Assembly: GCF_036323735.1 (NCBI RefSeq)
Contig: NC_086036.1
Coordinates: forward strand, 24,044,064-24,108,063
Length of the DNA: 64,000 nt
From: Rattus norvegicus
Taxonomy: Eukaryota; Chordata; Mammalia; Rodentia; Muridae
Reading direction: 5' to 3'
Below the pieces are notes generated by a model. The model was given only the letters and a program-made list of their open reading frames with translations, was not told where the DNA came from and did no database searches. The position numbers and the translations under genes are program-made. Positions 31,640-42,975 of the stretch are shown here, piece after piece (the stretch's first letter is position 1; every line of letters begins with the position of its first letter).

Positions 31640-31838
31640 TGTGTGCACAGGTTTTCCCCGAATGCACGTTTGTGCATCAGTGTGTGCTTGGTGATGGTGG
31701 AAGCCAGAAGGCATCAGGTTCCCTGGACCTGAAGTAGCTTGTGGTTGTGAGCTCCCATGTGGATACTGGGAATTGAACTCTGGGTCCTCTGGAAAAGTGG
31801 CCAGTGCTCTTAACCTCTGAGTCACCTTTTTAGCCCAA
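31640..31838 (-). mobile_element. B3-like SINE
   Basis: GGTGGAAGCCAGAAGGCATC, ACTGGGAATTGAACTCTGGG and GTGCTCTTAACCTCTGAGTC. Confidence 0.75.
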
Positions 31839-31839
31839 A

Positions 31840-32425
31840 TAAATTGTAATGGTAAGCGATGGCCTTCACATGAGTTAAGGTGAACCTGGCTTAACCTTAG
31901 AGTCATTTAGGAACCAGCTCAGAGATCATGGCCTGGAGAACACTTTTGGCATATCTGGTCTCTGGCAGGGATGGGACTGCAAGAGTACCAAGGACATTTT
32001 TTTTTTTTTGGCTTTGGCAAACAAAGAAACCTGCTGCTTTTCTTGAACTGCCTAAATTGTTTAGCTGGTGCCGACCTCTTACTCTTGTTATGCACTGCAA
32101 GAGTCATCATAGAGTCGGAGCAGTGACTGACGCTGCTTCTTACGCATTAACTTGGGGTGTTTAGTGTGGCAGTTTTGGGGAGCATCTAAGCTGTCAGATG
32201 TCAAAAGAAAAGTAAGTCCTTGCCTGTTGTCTGGAAGAAGATGTGAGAAGGAAGTAAAGTAAGAGTTATTGGCCCATGTGGAGAATACTAAGAACAGGAG
32301 GCTTAACATCATGTTTTGACTTTTGATGTTAGAAAATTTAATGTATAACTCTAAGTCTTCTATTATATATATATATATATATTACCCTCATAACTTGCAT
32401 AAGTTTCTAATTTTCTCTTTCATCG
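31840..32425. other. Intergenic, no gene recognised
   Basis: Single-copy-looking DNA with an (AT)n run at 32,362-32,382. Open frames of 60-78 codons overlap on both strands without recognisable products. Confidence 0.35.
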
Positions 32426-32427
32426 TG

Positions 32428-32946
32428 AAGGCTAGTTTTATGTCAACCTGACACAAGCTAGAGCCATTAGAGAGAAAGGAGCCTCAATTGAGAAAATGCT
32501 TCCCTAAGGTCTAACTGTACGTAAGTCTGTAAGGCATTTTTTTTTTTTTTGGTTCTTTTTTTCGGAGCTGGGGACCAAACCCAGGGCCTTGCGCTTCCTA
32601 GGTAAGCGCTCTACCACTGAGCTAAATCCCCAGCCCCCGGTATCTTCTTAACTAATGATTGATGTGGGAGGGCCCAGCCTACTGTGGGTAGAGGCACCCC
32701 TGAGCTGCTTGTTCTGGGTCTTACAATAAAGCCGGCTGAGCAAACCATGCGGAGCAAGCCAGTAAGCAGCAGCCCTCCATGGCCTCTGGATCAGCTCCTG
32801 CCTCCAGGTTCCTGCTCTGAGTGAGTTCCTGCCCTGACTTCCTTCAGTGATGACCTGTGAGGTGGAAGTATAAGCCAAATAAATCCTTTCCTCCCCAACT
32901 TGCTTTTGGTCATGGTGTTTCATCAAGTAACCCCAACTAAGACATT
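32428..32946 (+). mobile_element. MaLR-type LTR split by an ID
   Basis: Begins GGCTAGTTTTATGTCAACCTG and resumes after the ID with GGGAGGGCCCAGCCTACTGT, GGAGCAAGCCAGTAAGCAGC and CTGCCTCCAGGTTCCTGCTC. It ends TTTTGGTCATGGTGTTTCATC and AACTAAGACA. AATAAA occurs at 32,878-32,883. Confidence 0.7.
32538..32637 (-). mobile_element. ID SINE inside LTR
   Basis: GGTTCTTTTTTTCGGAGCTG to CTACCACTGAGCTAAATCCC, with CAGCCCC at the 5' end. Full length. Confidence 0.95.
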
Positions 32947-33790
32947 CATTCTAGAAACATCCATTATCTTAATCTTCCATTTTGGTTTTTACATCATTCT
33001 AACATTTTCTTTTTCCTACTTGGTCTCTTTCTTAATATTATGAGATATAACATTAACAAGTGAATTTACCATCTCTTTTGATAATTTTCTCTCAGGGAAT
33101 AGGCTATGTGTGGAAGAGAGGACTAAATAATGTTTATTCTCTCCTCATAAGGTTCCAATGACAAACTAACATTTGATTTCACCAAACTTTAACTTGGGAA
33201 ACCAATTTGTCTGGGAGGTGTGGCTGTATATGCAAATGAGGCTTGAGTGACCCTCTCTTCTTCTAAGGATTGCCGATAATCAAGGGTCTCAGGCATGGTC
33301 TTTTATAAGCAGACATTACTGATCTTAGGATGGTGACAGTTGTCTGACTTACAGACAGAGCTGTATAACACCATCTCAGCAAAATAAGCCTGAACCAAAC
33401 TCCATGTATAATATAGTAAGTGAATATTACTCACGCACATGCTGTTAAACTACATGGCTTCTTAAATTCTCATGTTAATAGAAAACATAAGATCATTCTT
33501 TGTTCAAAAATGCTGCACTGGAACCCAAGCCGGGCTACCAAACTCGGCCAGGGTAGTTTCTGTCTTTTATCTCTGAAGTCGGTGGTGTCATTAGTAGGTG
33601 ACATCTCATCCTGCTGATGGGGGTTGGACTTCCCATCTGAGGCAATTGTCACAAAGAGGACAGTTCTGGAAATAGGGAGTCCTTGCTGTGCTAACTACAT
33701 TTGTTAGAACAAAACTTTCTTTGATAGGAAAAAAAAAAAAGCCCTCTCTTTTTCCAAATTGGTACCGGTTTCCAGTCTTCAGTCTTAGCC
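32947..33790. other. AT-rich intergenic, no element recognised
   Basis: No gene or confident repeat is visible in this stretch. Confidence 0.35.
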
Positions 33791-33914
33791 CATTTTCTGT
33801 CATAACAGAATATAGAATAGAAAGGTTTATGTTGGCTCATGGTCTTAGGGTCTGTGAAATCCAAGAGTGGAGGGCCTGCATTTGCAGAAGTGAGGAGAAC
33901 ACAAGGGGTCAGGG

Positions 33915-34035
33915 GTTGCTTCCTTTTTTTTGTCAAGCATGGTCCCAGTTATGCATTCCTGGAATTGCAGTGTAGACCAGGATGGCCTTACAAAAATCTG
34001 CCTGCCTGTCTCTTGAGTTCAGGAGTTATAGATAC
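33915..34035 (-). mobile_element. Diverged B1 SINE
   Basis: TTGTCAAGCATGGTCCCAG, GTAGACCAGGATGGCCTTAC and CTGCCTGCCTGTCTCTTG. Confidence 0.55.
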
Positions 34036-34224
34036 CCAGCAACCAGATCCATTTTAACAACCTGCTCTTGTGATAACTATCCCACACTAGGGGGAATTTC
34101 ATTAGTTCCTTCATAAAAGATGGGCCCATTCTACCAAAATACCTCTAAAGGTCCCCTTATCTCTCAACACTGTTAACCTGGCAATTAAATTTCCATGAGT
34201 TTTAGGGACAAAATAAATCCATAT

Positions 34225-34605
34225 GTCTGAGGGTTTCATTGCTGTGAAGGGACAGCATGGCCAAGGCAACTCTTATAAGGAAACCATTTAATTGGGGATG
34301 GCCTACAGTTTCAGAGATTCAGTTTATTATCATCATGGTGGGAAGCTTGGCAGTGTCCAGGCAGGCAGGTACCAGAAGAGCTGAGAGTTCTAGGTCTTCA
34401 TCTGAGAGCAGCCAGGAAGAGACTGTCTTCCACAGGCAGCCAGGAGAAAGACTCTGACTCACACTGGCCAGACTTGAACCCTCAAAGCCCTCAAAGTCCT
34501 ACCTCTACAGTGACACATTTCCTCTAACAAGACTATGCCTCCTCCAGTAAGGACATACCTCCTAATAGTGCCACTTCCCATGGGCCAAGCATATTCAAAC
34601 CACCA
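34225..34605 (-). mobile_element. MaLR-type LTR, reverse
   Basis: CATTGCTGTGAAGGGACAGC, AAGGCAACTCTTATAAGG, CAGTGACACATTTCCTC, CTCCTAATAGTGCCACTTCC and ATTCAAACCACCACACC. Confidence 0.7.
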
Positions 34606-34716
34606 CACCACATTGTATCACATGCCCAGAAAACTTTCTGTATATATTCCAAAAGTGACTTTTCTTTGACTAGGAAGCACTGTAGCCTTCCTACAGTTTG
34701 TTTAAAAATAAGATTC

Positions 34717-34809
34717 GCAGGGTTGGGGATTTAGCTCAGTGGTAGAGCGCTTGCCTAGGAAGCACAAGGCCCTGGGTTCGGTCCCCAGCTCCGAAAAAAA
34801 GAACTAAAA

Positions 34810-34848
<39 letters not shown>

Positions 34849-34850
34849 GA
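34717..34850 (+). mobile_element. ID SINE with (TAAA)n tail
   Basis: GGGTTGGGGATTTAGCTCAG, internal promoter A and B box equivalents, CAGCTCCGAAAAAAAGAAC and an expanded TAAA tail. AATAAGATTCGC flanks both ends as target duplication. Confidence 0.95.
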
Positions 34851-34886
34851 TTCGCTCTGCTAATACTCCGAAAAAAAGAACTAAAA

Positions 34887-34925
<39 letters not shown>

Positions 34926-34944
34926 GATTCGCTCTGCTAATACT
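34790..34944. repeat. Perfect 77-bp tandem duplication of ID tail plus flank
   Basis: The segment from TCCGAAAAAAAGAAC through the (TAAA)n tail to GATTCGCTCTGCTAATAC occurs twice head to tail with period 77 and no difference that I can see. It is younger than the ID insertion it contains. Confidence 0.93.
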
Positions 34945-35359
34945 GTGTGACAATAAAGCAGGTACCATTTGCTCAGGGAATAATTATAATAGATTCGCTA
35001 TAGGTCCCACAGCATGTGGGAGTCCTATTCAGTCTCCTCAAATCCAGCTCTGTGCCCTTCCCAGGAAAGACTCTGAAGACCCTGTCTGCTGGTGTACTTT
35101 CCCCATATAACACTTAGTAATGCGAACATAATGCATAGTAATCCGATGAAGTTCTGTAACTAAGTTGTCTTTAACAGAATGTTACTTAGATAAACATAGT
35201 CTAATTATAAAAACTCTGTCCTTAATTAGATTATTAGTTAACAACGCTAGGGATCAAGTCTGGAGCCTTGCAAATGCTAGGCAAAGGTCTTTATCAATCA
35301 GCCATACCCCCAGATATATTAACTCTTTCAAAAGGTATGAGAGTGACCTCCATAGGCAC

Positions 35360-35690
35360 TGGCGTTTGAACATTGGTTCAGTTACTGGTGCTGTTTAGGG
35401 AGGTGCAGGAGGTGTGTGGCCTTGCTCGGGGAAGTGTGTCACTGAGGGGGTTTTGAGAATGTAAAGACTCGCAGCTATTTGAATTTGCTGAGTCTACTTC
35501 ATGCTTGCAGCTTAAGATGTGAGGTCTGAGTCGCTGCAGGAGCTAACCATGCCATCCGCAAGTCCATGCTTTCTGGCTGTGATGGTGATGGACTCATCTC
35601 TCTGGGTCTGTAAGCCCAAAGAAATTTTTCCTTTTATAGGTTGCCCTGGCCATGGTATTTTTATCACAGCGATAACAAAGTAACTAGTAC
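35360..35690 (+). mobile_element. Probable MaLR-type LTR
   Basis: GGTGTGTGGCCTTGCTCGGG, GTGTGTCACTGAGGGGG, GTCTGTAAGCCCAAAG and GCCATGGTATTTTTATCACAG, then AACAAAGTAACTAGTAC, follow the usual order of these LTRs. Confidence 0.5.
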
Positions 35691-36050
35691 AGTACAGGCA
35701 GTTTTCTCTGCTTTGTAGCCAAAGAGGGAGTCAGAAAGAGATTCAACACACAGCTTTCTCCTGTGTTGCTAGCTTTAGGGAGGAGGGATGTAGACAGGCA
35801 AGTGGCCTTGTGGAGTCAAAAGCAATCCCAGGAAATGCTGGCGGTGGCTTGAGTCTAGAACCACAAGGGACTGAATTCTGCCAACAATATTGATAGGGGA
35901 CAGGGACTTTCTGCAGGGATTTCAGATGACAATTCAGTCCAGTTGATCCTTTCATTTTAGCCTGTGATACTTAGAGGAGCAATTGGACAATCCCTGGTGG
36001 AAAATTCTTACCTCAGCACTCTGTTTTAACCGGTGTTGAGTGAAGTCATC

Positions 36051-36052
<2 letters not shown>

Positions 36053-36112
<60 letters not shown>
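36053..36112. repeat. (CT)n microsatellite, about 30 units
   Basis: A pure homopyrimidine CT run 900 bp upstream of the Map3k2 CpG island. Confidence 0.97.
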
Positions 36113-36116
<4 letters not shown>

Positions 36117-36199
36117 ATGTGATTTCTCTTAGTAACCCTGGCTGGCTTTGAACATTTCTAGGTAGCTGGGATACAGGCATGATACCACCTCTGGCTGTC

Positions 36200-37020
36200 T
36201 GTGGTAATTTGTCTTGGAGCAACAGAGGACTCAGGTAGCATGCCTCTTGTCTGAAATCTTCCCTTACCTCCTCAGGCACATCTGTGACATTTTCCTTCCC
36301 ACTGCTATGCCACCTGGTACCCCTGCCACTGTGAAAGTCGTCCTGGGTTAGAATTATCCTTTCTCTTCTCTTAAATTTATTTCTATGAGTATGGGTACTT
36401 ACCAGCATGCGTTTTCACTTAGCTTCTACAGATATGGGGTAAATATCCCTGTTCTTCTGCAGTTGCTATCTCTATCATTGGATCTATAATGAAAATTCCT
36501 GAACAGAGATGCAGACGTTTTGATAGTATTCAACATTTGCCCCTTGAGCCTGTTGTCAGGCCAGCTACCTCGAAAGTTTGGGTCTCTTCTGACCCCTGGG
36601 CTTTGTGTGTGTCAGCTATACCATCTCTCTCATGTCAAATGCTAGGGTGGGAATGTGGTCTGCTCCAAGCAGGAAAAGGGATCAGACTGTTCTGATAACC
36701 AAGGAGGAACGGTACAGGAAATTATAAAGGGTATTGGAGGCTAGATGAGGCCGAAAGGGTGTTGGGTGGGTTTGCGTATTGTAAAGACCTCAGGATGCTG
36801 TCACATCACCGAGAGCCTCCAGAGCTATCTAGCTCACTGATTAATCTGTGTTTTATCTCTTGGGCCAAGAGGAGCAAGAGAAGGCGTTGGTGAAAGATTT
36901 CACTATGTTTTGATCCGGGCGTGTGATGTCAAGTCATCTGTGGTAAATTGGATAAGTAATAACCTAGTGGATCAACCAGAAAACACTTAAAACTAGCTTG
37001 CTACCAAGGCTGTGGTTTAA
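36200..37020. other. Upstream flank of the Map3k2 CpG island, no element recognised
   Basis: Repeat-poor, moderately AT-rich sequence leading into the CpG island. No exon or clear SINE. Confidence 0.4.
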
Positions 37021-37029
37021 GGACAATAC

Positions 37030-37900
37030 AGTGATTTCTAAAATCACCGCTTCTCCGCGATGCCGCTTCTTGCCTTCCGTACGAGTGGGGGTTGGTGCAG
37101 GGGAACCCTTTCCGCGTAACTCTGACGGCCAACATTATGCACATGCGCAAAACTCAGTAGTCCCGCTGCGCGCGCACCCCGTCTGAAGCCCTGGAAACGT
37201 CGAGCCGTCGGTGAGACCTGAGTGGGCGGAGCCGGGTGTGCTGCGCAGAGTAGACACTGCGCAGGCGCCTGCTAGCTCGCCTCAGCCGGGCGCGCGGTTG
37301 CGGCGGGTTCCGCTGTCGGCGGGCGGAGGGGTTGCGCGCACACGAGCGAGCCGCCGTGACGTGCGCCGCCGTGCTACGCCAGACATCACGGGTCTGTGTG
37401 TAGTGGCGGCCCGGCTGTCCTCAGCCGCATCGCCTGGCGAGGGTGGCGCGGCGTTCCTGGGTTGCGGGACCGGCGACAAAGAGGACCGACAGAGAACGAT
37501 CTGGTCGCAGAGTCGCCGCTTCCGCTTAGCTGCTTCTCCGGTCACCCGCGACGCGGGCCCGGGGCTTCCTCCTCGTCGGCCCAGTTTACTCGGCGGGCCC
37601 CGGGGCTGCATCTACCCAGAAGCAGCGAAGAGGCCCCGGGCTGCGCGCCCGCTGTCCCATGTGAAGCAGGTTGGGCCTGGTTTCTGCTGCGGCCCTTCAG
37701 GCCTCGGGGACCCCGCGAGGCGCTGCTCCTGGGGGGCGCGGTGACAGGCCGTGCGGGGGCGGAGGGGTCAGCTCCGTGGCCTCCTCTCGGCCCTCCGCTC
37801 CACGATCCCCGCCCAGAGGCCGGTAAGTGTTTCTGGTTCAGCGTGCGACTGGGCCCACGGACGGGAATTCCGCTGCAGGGGGTGGGAGTATCGGAGGTGG
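37030..37900 (+). promoter_or_regulatory. Map3k2: CpG island promoter (Map3k2)
   Basis: The only dense CpG cluster in the window, with no TATA box. Visible sites are the NRF1-type TGCGCAGGCGC at 37,258-37,268 and ATGCGCA at 37,143-37,149, a CRE half-palindrome TGACGTG at 37,357-37,363, and GC boxes GGGCGG at 37,224-37,229 and near 37,320. This is the composition of a constitutively active housekeeping promoter. Conserved mammalian order puts MAP3K2 divergent to PROC, which fits a plus-strand start here. The exact start site cannot be read from sequence. Confidence 0.82.
37230..37822 (+). other. Map3k2: Map3k2 exon 1, untranslated (5' end approximate)
   Basis: The GC-rich transcribed leader ends at donor CAGAGGCCG|GTAAGTGTT (GT at 37,823-37,824), a strong consensus match. 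No ATG in it opens the known MEKK2 N-terminus, so it is read as non-coding. The start is a guess within the CpG island. Open frames of over 100 codons on both strands here reflect lack of AT-rich stop codons, not coding. Assignment to Map3k2 rests on synteny rather than on coding sequence. Confidence 0.65.
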
Positions 37901-38056
37901 GGATAGCCCTGCCTGGCTGGGGTTCACCCCAGAACCCCCAGGTCTGTGCGAAGTGGGCTGGAGAACTGTTAGACTCGTACTCCGCGGGAATTTTATTCTA
38001 ACCAGAAGGTTGCCACTAGCTGGTCGAAAGGAAACTGAGACCGACGTGCTTTAAAC

Positions 38057-38057
<1 letters not shown>

Positions 38058-38089
<32 letters not shown>
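38058..38089. repeat. Poly(A) run of about 31
   Basis: A homopolymer A tract at 38,058-38,089 shortly after exon 1. No SINE body is attached that I can recognise. Confidence 0.9.
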
Positions 38090-38091
<2 letters not shown>

Positions 38092-38099
38092 TGCTTGTC

Positions 38100-38800
38100 T
38101 TTGGGATGTCGGAGTGGCAGGCTGTTGATGGAGGTTGTTTCCCCTTACCTTGGAGCGGTCGGCCAGCTCTCCGCGTGCATATACTTTGCTCTTTTGCTTT
38201 TGACTTGTAGGTCAACTCTTCTCACCTTCCCAGCCCTGCGAGACGAGTATACATACATTCTACTAGCTTTAAAAATGAAAAAAAAAAAAAAATCAAGGCT
38301 CAGTGAGAAAAAGGTATAACTTCCAAGGTCATGCCAGTGGTTATCGAAGAAGTAGATATGTTTGTGTAGGGTCTTCGTTTCACCGTCCTGCAAAAGTTAA
38401 GTACGTTAGGGAAATGAGATTGGCTGAAGAGTTTGTCCCTGGTTGTAAATTCAAAACAGCTATCGAGATAGCGAGATAGTTCACATTTTTTGATTTAAGT
38501 TGCTGGATATATATTTTGTCACAGCTCATCCCCGTCGTTTAGTTTTCAAAGACATTACTTGTGGAAAAAGTGGTTCTGTGCGTCCTTATAGGTGTACAGG
38601 AAGATTGTACAGAAAACAGTTTACCATCTTACTGAAAAGAAGAAATATACTCGATGAAACTGCACATTTTTTCGAGGTTATGTTTTATTTTTGCACTTTG
38701 TTGTTAATGTGTGTAGGAAACTCACAGGTTATCTTCTTTGCCTGAGAATTCCTTCTTGCAAACTTGGTTGCTGGGTTATGTGGCAATGTCAGTATTTATG
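38100..38800. other. Map3k2 intron 1, repeat-poor
   Basis: About 700 bp just downstream of the CpG island without recognisable SINEs. Intron-start regions often carry regulatory sequence, but no specific motif stands out to me. Confidence 0.35.
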
Positions 38801-38814
38801 GTGACTTTTCATTG

Positions 38815-38923
38815 TCTTTTTTTTTTTTTTTTTTTGGTTCTTTTTTTTGGAGCTGGGGACCGAACCCAGGGCCTTGCGCTTCCTAGGCAAGCGCTCTAAC
38901 CACTGAGCTAAATCCCCAACCCC
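38815..38923 (-). mobile_element. ID SINE
   Basis: T-tail, TTTTTTGGAGCTGGGGACCG and AACCACTGAGCTAAATCCCC. The target duplication ACTTTTCATTGTCTT is present on both sides. Confidence 0.95.
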
Positions 38924-38939
38924 TACTTTTCATTGTCTT

Positions 38940-39870
38940 AATGTAATATCTCAGGGTTTAATGTCAGAAGTCAATGTGTAAAATATCACGGAAGGTGATC
39001 ATTTTGTTGGCATGGTTTATGTGTCTATGCAAGATGCTACTAATTAGTTGATAAGCTGACAGAAAATTCTCATTTTAGTGAGTAAGCAGAGCTGGTCCTC
39101 TTTACAGAAGAAAATGCTGATAAATGCCTTTCGAGTAATTGAAGTTTCATGTCACTGCAAATGCTCAATTATAACGCTCAAATTTCATTAGCATATCACA
39201 CCTTGATGGAAACTTGTAGTTGACTGTCTTTGTAATAATGTGTAGGGAAGAGGTCACATTTACAGCGTTAACAGGTGAATGGCTTACAGGCTGGTTTGTT
39301 TGGCTAAAATACAGACGTTTGTTGAAGTAGGTTGAATTTGGTGTCATTGTAGAATGGTTGTCCAGTCATGTTCTCAGTGTGTCTGGTTGGAAAGACTAGC
39401 TGTCAAGAGCTTATCTTAAACGATGATGAATTGAGATGGAATCTTTTTACGTGGTGTTTTAGGTGGAGCGGTGCTCCCTAGCTGATGGCCGCCAAAGGGA
39501 CAGACTTACGATAGTAGATGCTGCATTGCATTTAGTGTGCTTCTGCTTCTGTTTGTTTCCCGCTTTGGAAAACTGGAGAGCTTTGGGTCTCTCCTCTACA
39601 ACTTTTTATCATGAAGGCAGTTTAAGCATAAAGAAATCTGTCAGCGGTAAACAGCTATATGGCGACCCTCTCCACTCAACGTTTGTTGATAGCTTGCTGT
39701 ATTTAATGTATATTAGTTTTGGTTGAACCGTTTGAAGCTCAGCTGTTGACAGTATGTGTGTCAGCTTGCTTTGCCCAATGACAAGGGCACTTTTTTTTTT
39801 TTTTGGCATGGTAAAATACTGTTACTGTTCATTTTCTTCAACATGATAAATCCTTAGTTTAGTTAAAACA
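38940..39870. other. Map3k2 intron 1, no confirmed element
   Basis: Repeat-poor. An AG acceptor-like site (TGGTGTTTTAG at 39,453-39,463) followed by an 87-codon open frame is noted but not called as an exon. Confidence 0.35.
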
Positions 39871-39874
39871 ACAC

Positions 39875-40035
39875 AAAAACTTATGTGTGTGTGTGCATGA
39901 CTGTGGAGGTAGAGGGGGCACCTAGAACTAACGCTGCAGGTGGTTGGGAGCTACCAGATGGGTGCTGAGAACCAAAAGAGTCCTCTTCAAGGCAGCCCGT
40001 GCTGTGCTCCTTCTTAACTGATAACCCCAGCTCTC
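39875..40035 (-). mobile_element. B3-like SINE
   Basis: TG-rich tail, GGTGGTTGGGAGCTACCAGA, GGGTGCTGAGAACC and TCTTAACTGATAACCCCAGC. Confidence 0.65.
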
Positions 40036-40454
40036 TCCTCCTCCTCAGTGTGAGCTAATACCACACATGTACATCTCTCACATTGTTGTGAGAAGGTATT
40101 TAGAGCATTGTACAGACTTTCTTACCCAAACCCGACTCTTTTCAGACCCTCCTTGTGAAATAACATAAGAGACCAAAAATTCAGCTATCTTAGCAAATGA
40201 CTCACATTTTGCATTTGTCAGAAATTTTCCTTCCAGTGAAGCCAACTAGTAGGTCTTTTCTCTACCCTACTTACACTAGCTGTTGATCGTAAACTAGTTT
40301 TAAGGAGTTCAAGAACAAGAATGCCTGGTAGATTATACTTAGCACTGCTTCCCATCATGAAGGTCACACTGTCTAGTCCCTTTACTTCTTGATGCTGTTG
40401 GTCATGTGGTTCAGGGAATTATAGTAAGACCTGTTGCCTACTACATTCAGCAAG

Positions 40455-40610
40455 ATATCTGTTGGGGGACGGTGGTGCATTCCTTTAATCCCAGCACTTA
40501 AGAGAGGGGCAGCTGGATCTCTTTGAATTCGAGGCTAGCTTAGTCTCTGTAGAAGTTCCAGAACAGTCAGGGCTAAATAGAGAAACCCGGTCTCCTTTAA
40601 AAAAAAAAAG
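40455..40610 (+). mobile_element. B1 SINE
   Basis: GGGACGGTGGTGCATTCCTT, TAATCCCAGCACTTAAGAG, ATAGAGAAACCCGGTCTCC and an A-tail. Confidence 0.9.
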
Positions 40611-40689
40611 ATGAAATAAAAGACATCTGGTGTTATGATAAGCGATAACCGTGGTTCTAACCTGTCCTCCAGTCATCTTTAAATAATTT

Positions 40690-40895
40690 TGTATTCTATG
40701 TGTTTGGATATTTATTTTACCTGCCTGTATATTTCTACACCACATGCTTGGTGCCTACAGAAGACAGAGGAGAGCGTTGGAATCTTTGAAATTGGAGTTC
40801 CAGATTGTTGTAAGCTATGCTATGGGTCCTGGGAATGGAGCCCAGGTCCTCTGATAGAGCAGCCAGTGAGCTTAACCATTGAGGCATCTCATGGT
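40690..40895 (-). mobile_element. B3-like SINE
   Basis: GTGCCTACAGAAGACAGAGG, CCTGGGAATGGAGCCCAGGT, and GAGCTTAACCATTGAGGC. Confidence 0.7.
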
Positions 40896-40899
40896 CTCC

Positions 40900-41285
40900 T
40901 CTGTAGTCATCTTTTCACTTACAGACTGTTATAGTGTGATAATCCTGATCAATCTGACTTGTGAATTCATTGGAATAGTCTTGTTCTGGTCAACAGATGG
41001 GGACAAGGTCATGGAAATTGTCAAATACACTGGGGAGCTGCTATAGTAATTAAAACCGATTTTGTGGGTTTTTAAGAGTTTTGGTGATGGATTCAAATTA
41101 CTAACTGTTATGAATTGTTAGAGAAACTTGGCTTGAGAAGAACTGGAAGAATTCAATGACAGCCTTTTCTTGTAATAAATCCTTAGTAAAGAAGTTTGTT
41201 TAAACTTTATGTAATCAATGTTGGTTGCACAGGAGTATCCAGAAATATGGAGCTCTGGGTTGAAGAATATTAAGTTGTGTGTTGG
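40900..41285. other. Map3k2 intron 1, no element recognised
   Basis: No confident repeat or exon. Confidence 0.3.
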
Positions 41286-41287
41286 GA

Positions 41288-41382
41288 GGAGTGATATATG
41301 TAGCTCCCTGGTTGAAAAAATGCTTTGAGTGCACAGGGCCCTGGGTTTGAGCCTTACCACCCAAAACAAAACAAAACAAGTT
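41288..41382 (+). mobile_element. Old ID-like SINE
   Basis: GCTCCCTGGTTGAAAAAATGC and CAGGGCCCTGGGTTTGAGCC, then an (AAAAC)n tail. Diverged. Confidence 0.5.
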
Positions 41383-41389
41383 GTGGTTT

Positions 41390-41865
41390 TGAACTTTATA
41401 TTCTCATTTCATAATGATTGTATAAATAAGCAATTGTGAATAAAGAATGAAAGATAATGAGGCATATTAATTATATTTAGAGCTGGATCTCATTTTTATT
41501 AAGCCAGATATAAATATATATGTAATATAGAATCAGATTTATTTTTCAACGAATTTAGTAGATGAATATTTAAAGGTTCCATAATAAGATTTCCAAGTAG
41601 CACATTCTTTCATTAAAAATATTATTTAACTCATGAAACCGTTTGAAGACTTGTTACCTGTATCTTTGTAAATCAAGATGATCTATTTAAACAGAATTTA
41701 AAACCTTCCTGTTATTAATATGATTTTTGCTTGGATCCTTTGGATTTATTTTGAGTGTTGGTTGACGATGTTCCTCTTGTGGTTAATCACATTACATTGT
41801 AATATCTATGGAATTGTTGCTTTTGTTGTTATTTAACTTAGATTGTTGTTTTATTATTATTTTAA
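41390..41865. other. AT-rich intron, no element recognised
   Basis: Very AT-rich (many TATATA and TTATTA strings), without a recognisable feature. Confidence 0.35.
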
Positions 41866-41869
41866 AAGT

Positions 41870-42170
41870 TACATATATGTGCCCAGTGCAGGACAGATCC
41901 CTCTGAAGCTGGAGTAGCAGGCAGTTGTACCGCCTGATGTGGGTTCTAGAACCAACTCAGATTCTCCACAAGAGCGGGACTTACTCTTTTTTTTTTTCTT
42001 TTTTTCAGAGCTGGGGACCAAACCCAGGGCCTTGCGCTTCCTAGGCAAGCGCTCTACCTCTGAGCTAAATCCCCAACCCCGGGACTTACTCTTGATAGGT
42101 GAGCTGTGTGTAGATGGTTCTATAGCCATGCACACACAGGCACCACCATGTGAACTGAGTACTTAAAAAA
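41870..42170 (-). mobile_element. B3-like SINE interrupted by an ID
   Basis: GTGCCCAGTGCAGGACAGAT and CTGATGTGGGTTCTAGAACC, then the ID insertion. The remainder is poorly preserved. Confidence 0.5.
41988..42080 (-). mobile_element. ID SINE
   Basis: TTTTTTTCAGAGCTGGGGACC to GAGCTAAATCCCCAACCCC. The target duplication GGGACTTACTCTT is on both sides. Confidence 0.95.
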
Positions 42171-42975
42171 CCAAACCAAACCCATGAAGTTGGGAGGGAA
42201 ATGTGATGATGTGGATAGAGAAAGAATTGGAGGGAGTAACTTGGATCAAAATACATATATGTATTGTGGGACTTCTCAGACCCGCCTGAAGGATCAGTAA
42301 CAACATGAGACTTCTGTCGCAGTTTAAAGTTTAGGCCTTTTGCTGGGGCAGTCTCTCAGCTACCATTTTAACTTAACCTGATCACCTAGCCTATGACCTG
42401 CCACCTGGGGTCCATGTCTGTTCCTTTCCTTGTCCTCTATTGTCTCTCTGTGTCACGCTCTCTGAAAGTTCTGTCCCCTACTTCCTGCCCTAGTTACTGG
42501 CTGTCAGATCTTTATTATAACTAGTCAGCAGTGAGACAACCTCTGATACATCACTAGATTGACTTTAGGCTGCTGAGGAAGGATATTTACAAAGGAAGGA
42601 TGTTTATGTCCTGGTGATGGACATAGAAGTGACAATACCAGAATCCTGCCAGTGTGTTCCTTAAGTATCTAATGGCTTGGATAAGGAACACTTCTACAGC
42701 TGTGGGCATTTTCACATCTGGTCAACCCACTTGGCACACTGTAAAGTTCTATCCTATTTAGTGTTCTCTCTGCTTCATGCCTTCAAGTTGAGGATGTGCG
42801 TGTACCATTTCCTGCACTGGTTTCTTGCCTGCTGCTTGCCACCCTGATTTCTTGCTGTGAAGGACTCCTACTGTCTGGAACCTTAAGGCAAATAAACTCT
42901 TCCTACTGTAATTTGCCTTGGTCATGGTGTTCTATGACAGTAGCAGAAAAGTGACTGATAAAGAAGTTGATGCTG

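Noticed and set aside
37211..38001. Open frames of 100-200 codons on both strands in the CpG island
   Set aside because: GC-rich sequence lacks AT-rich stop codons. The frames overlap each other, cross the splice donor at 37,823 and resemble no protein.
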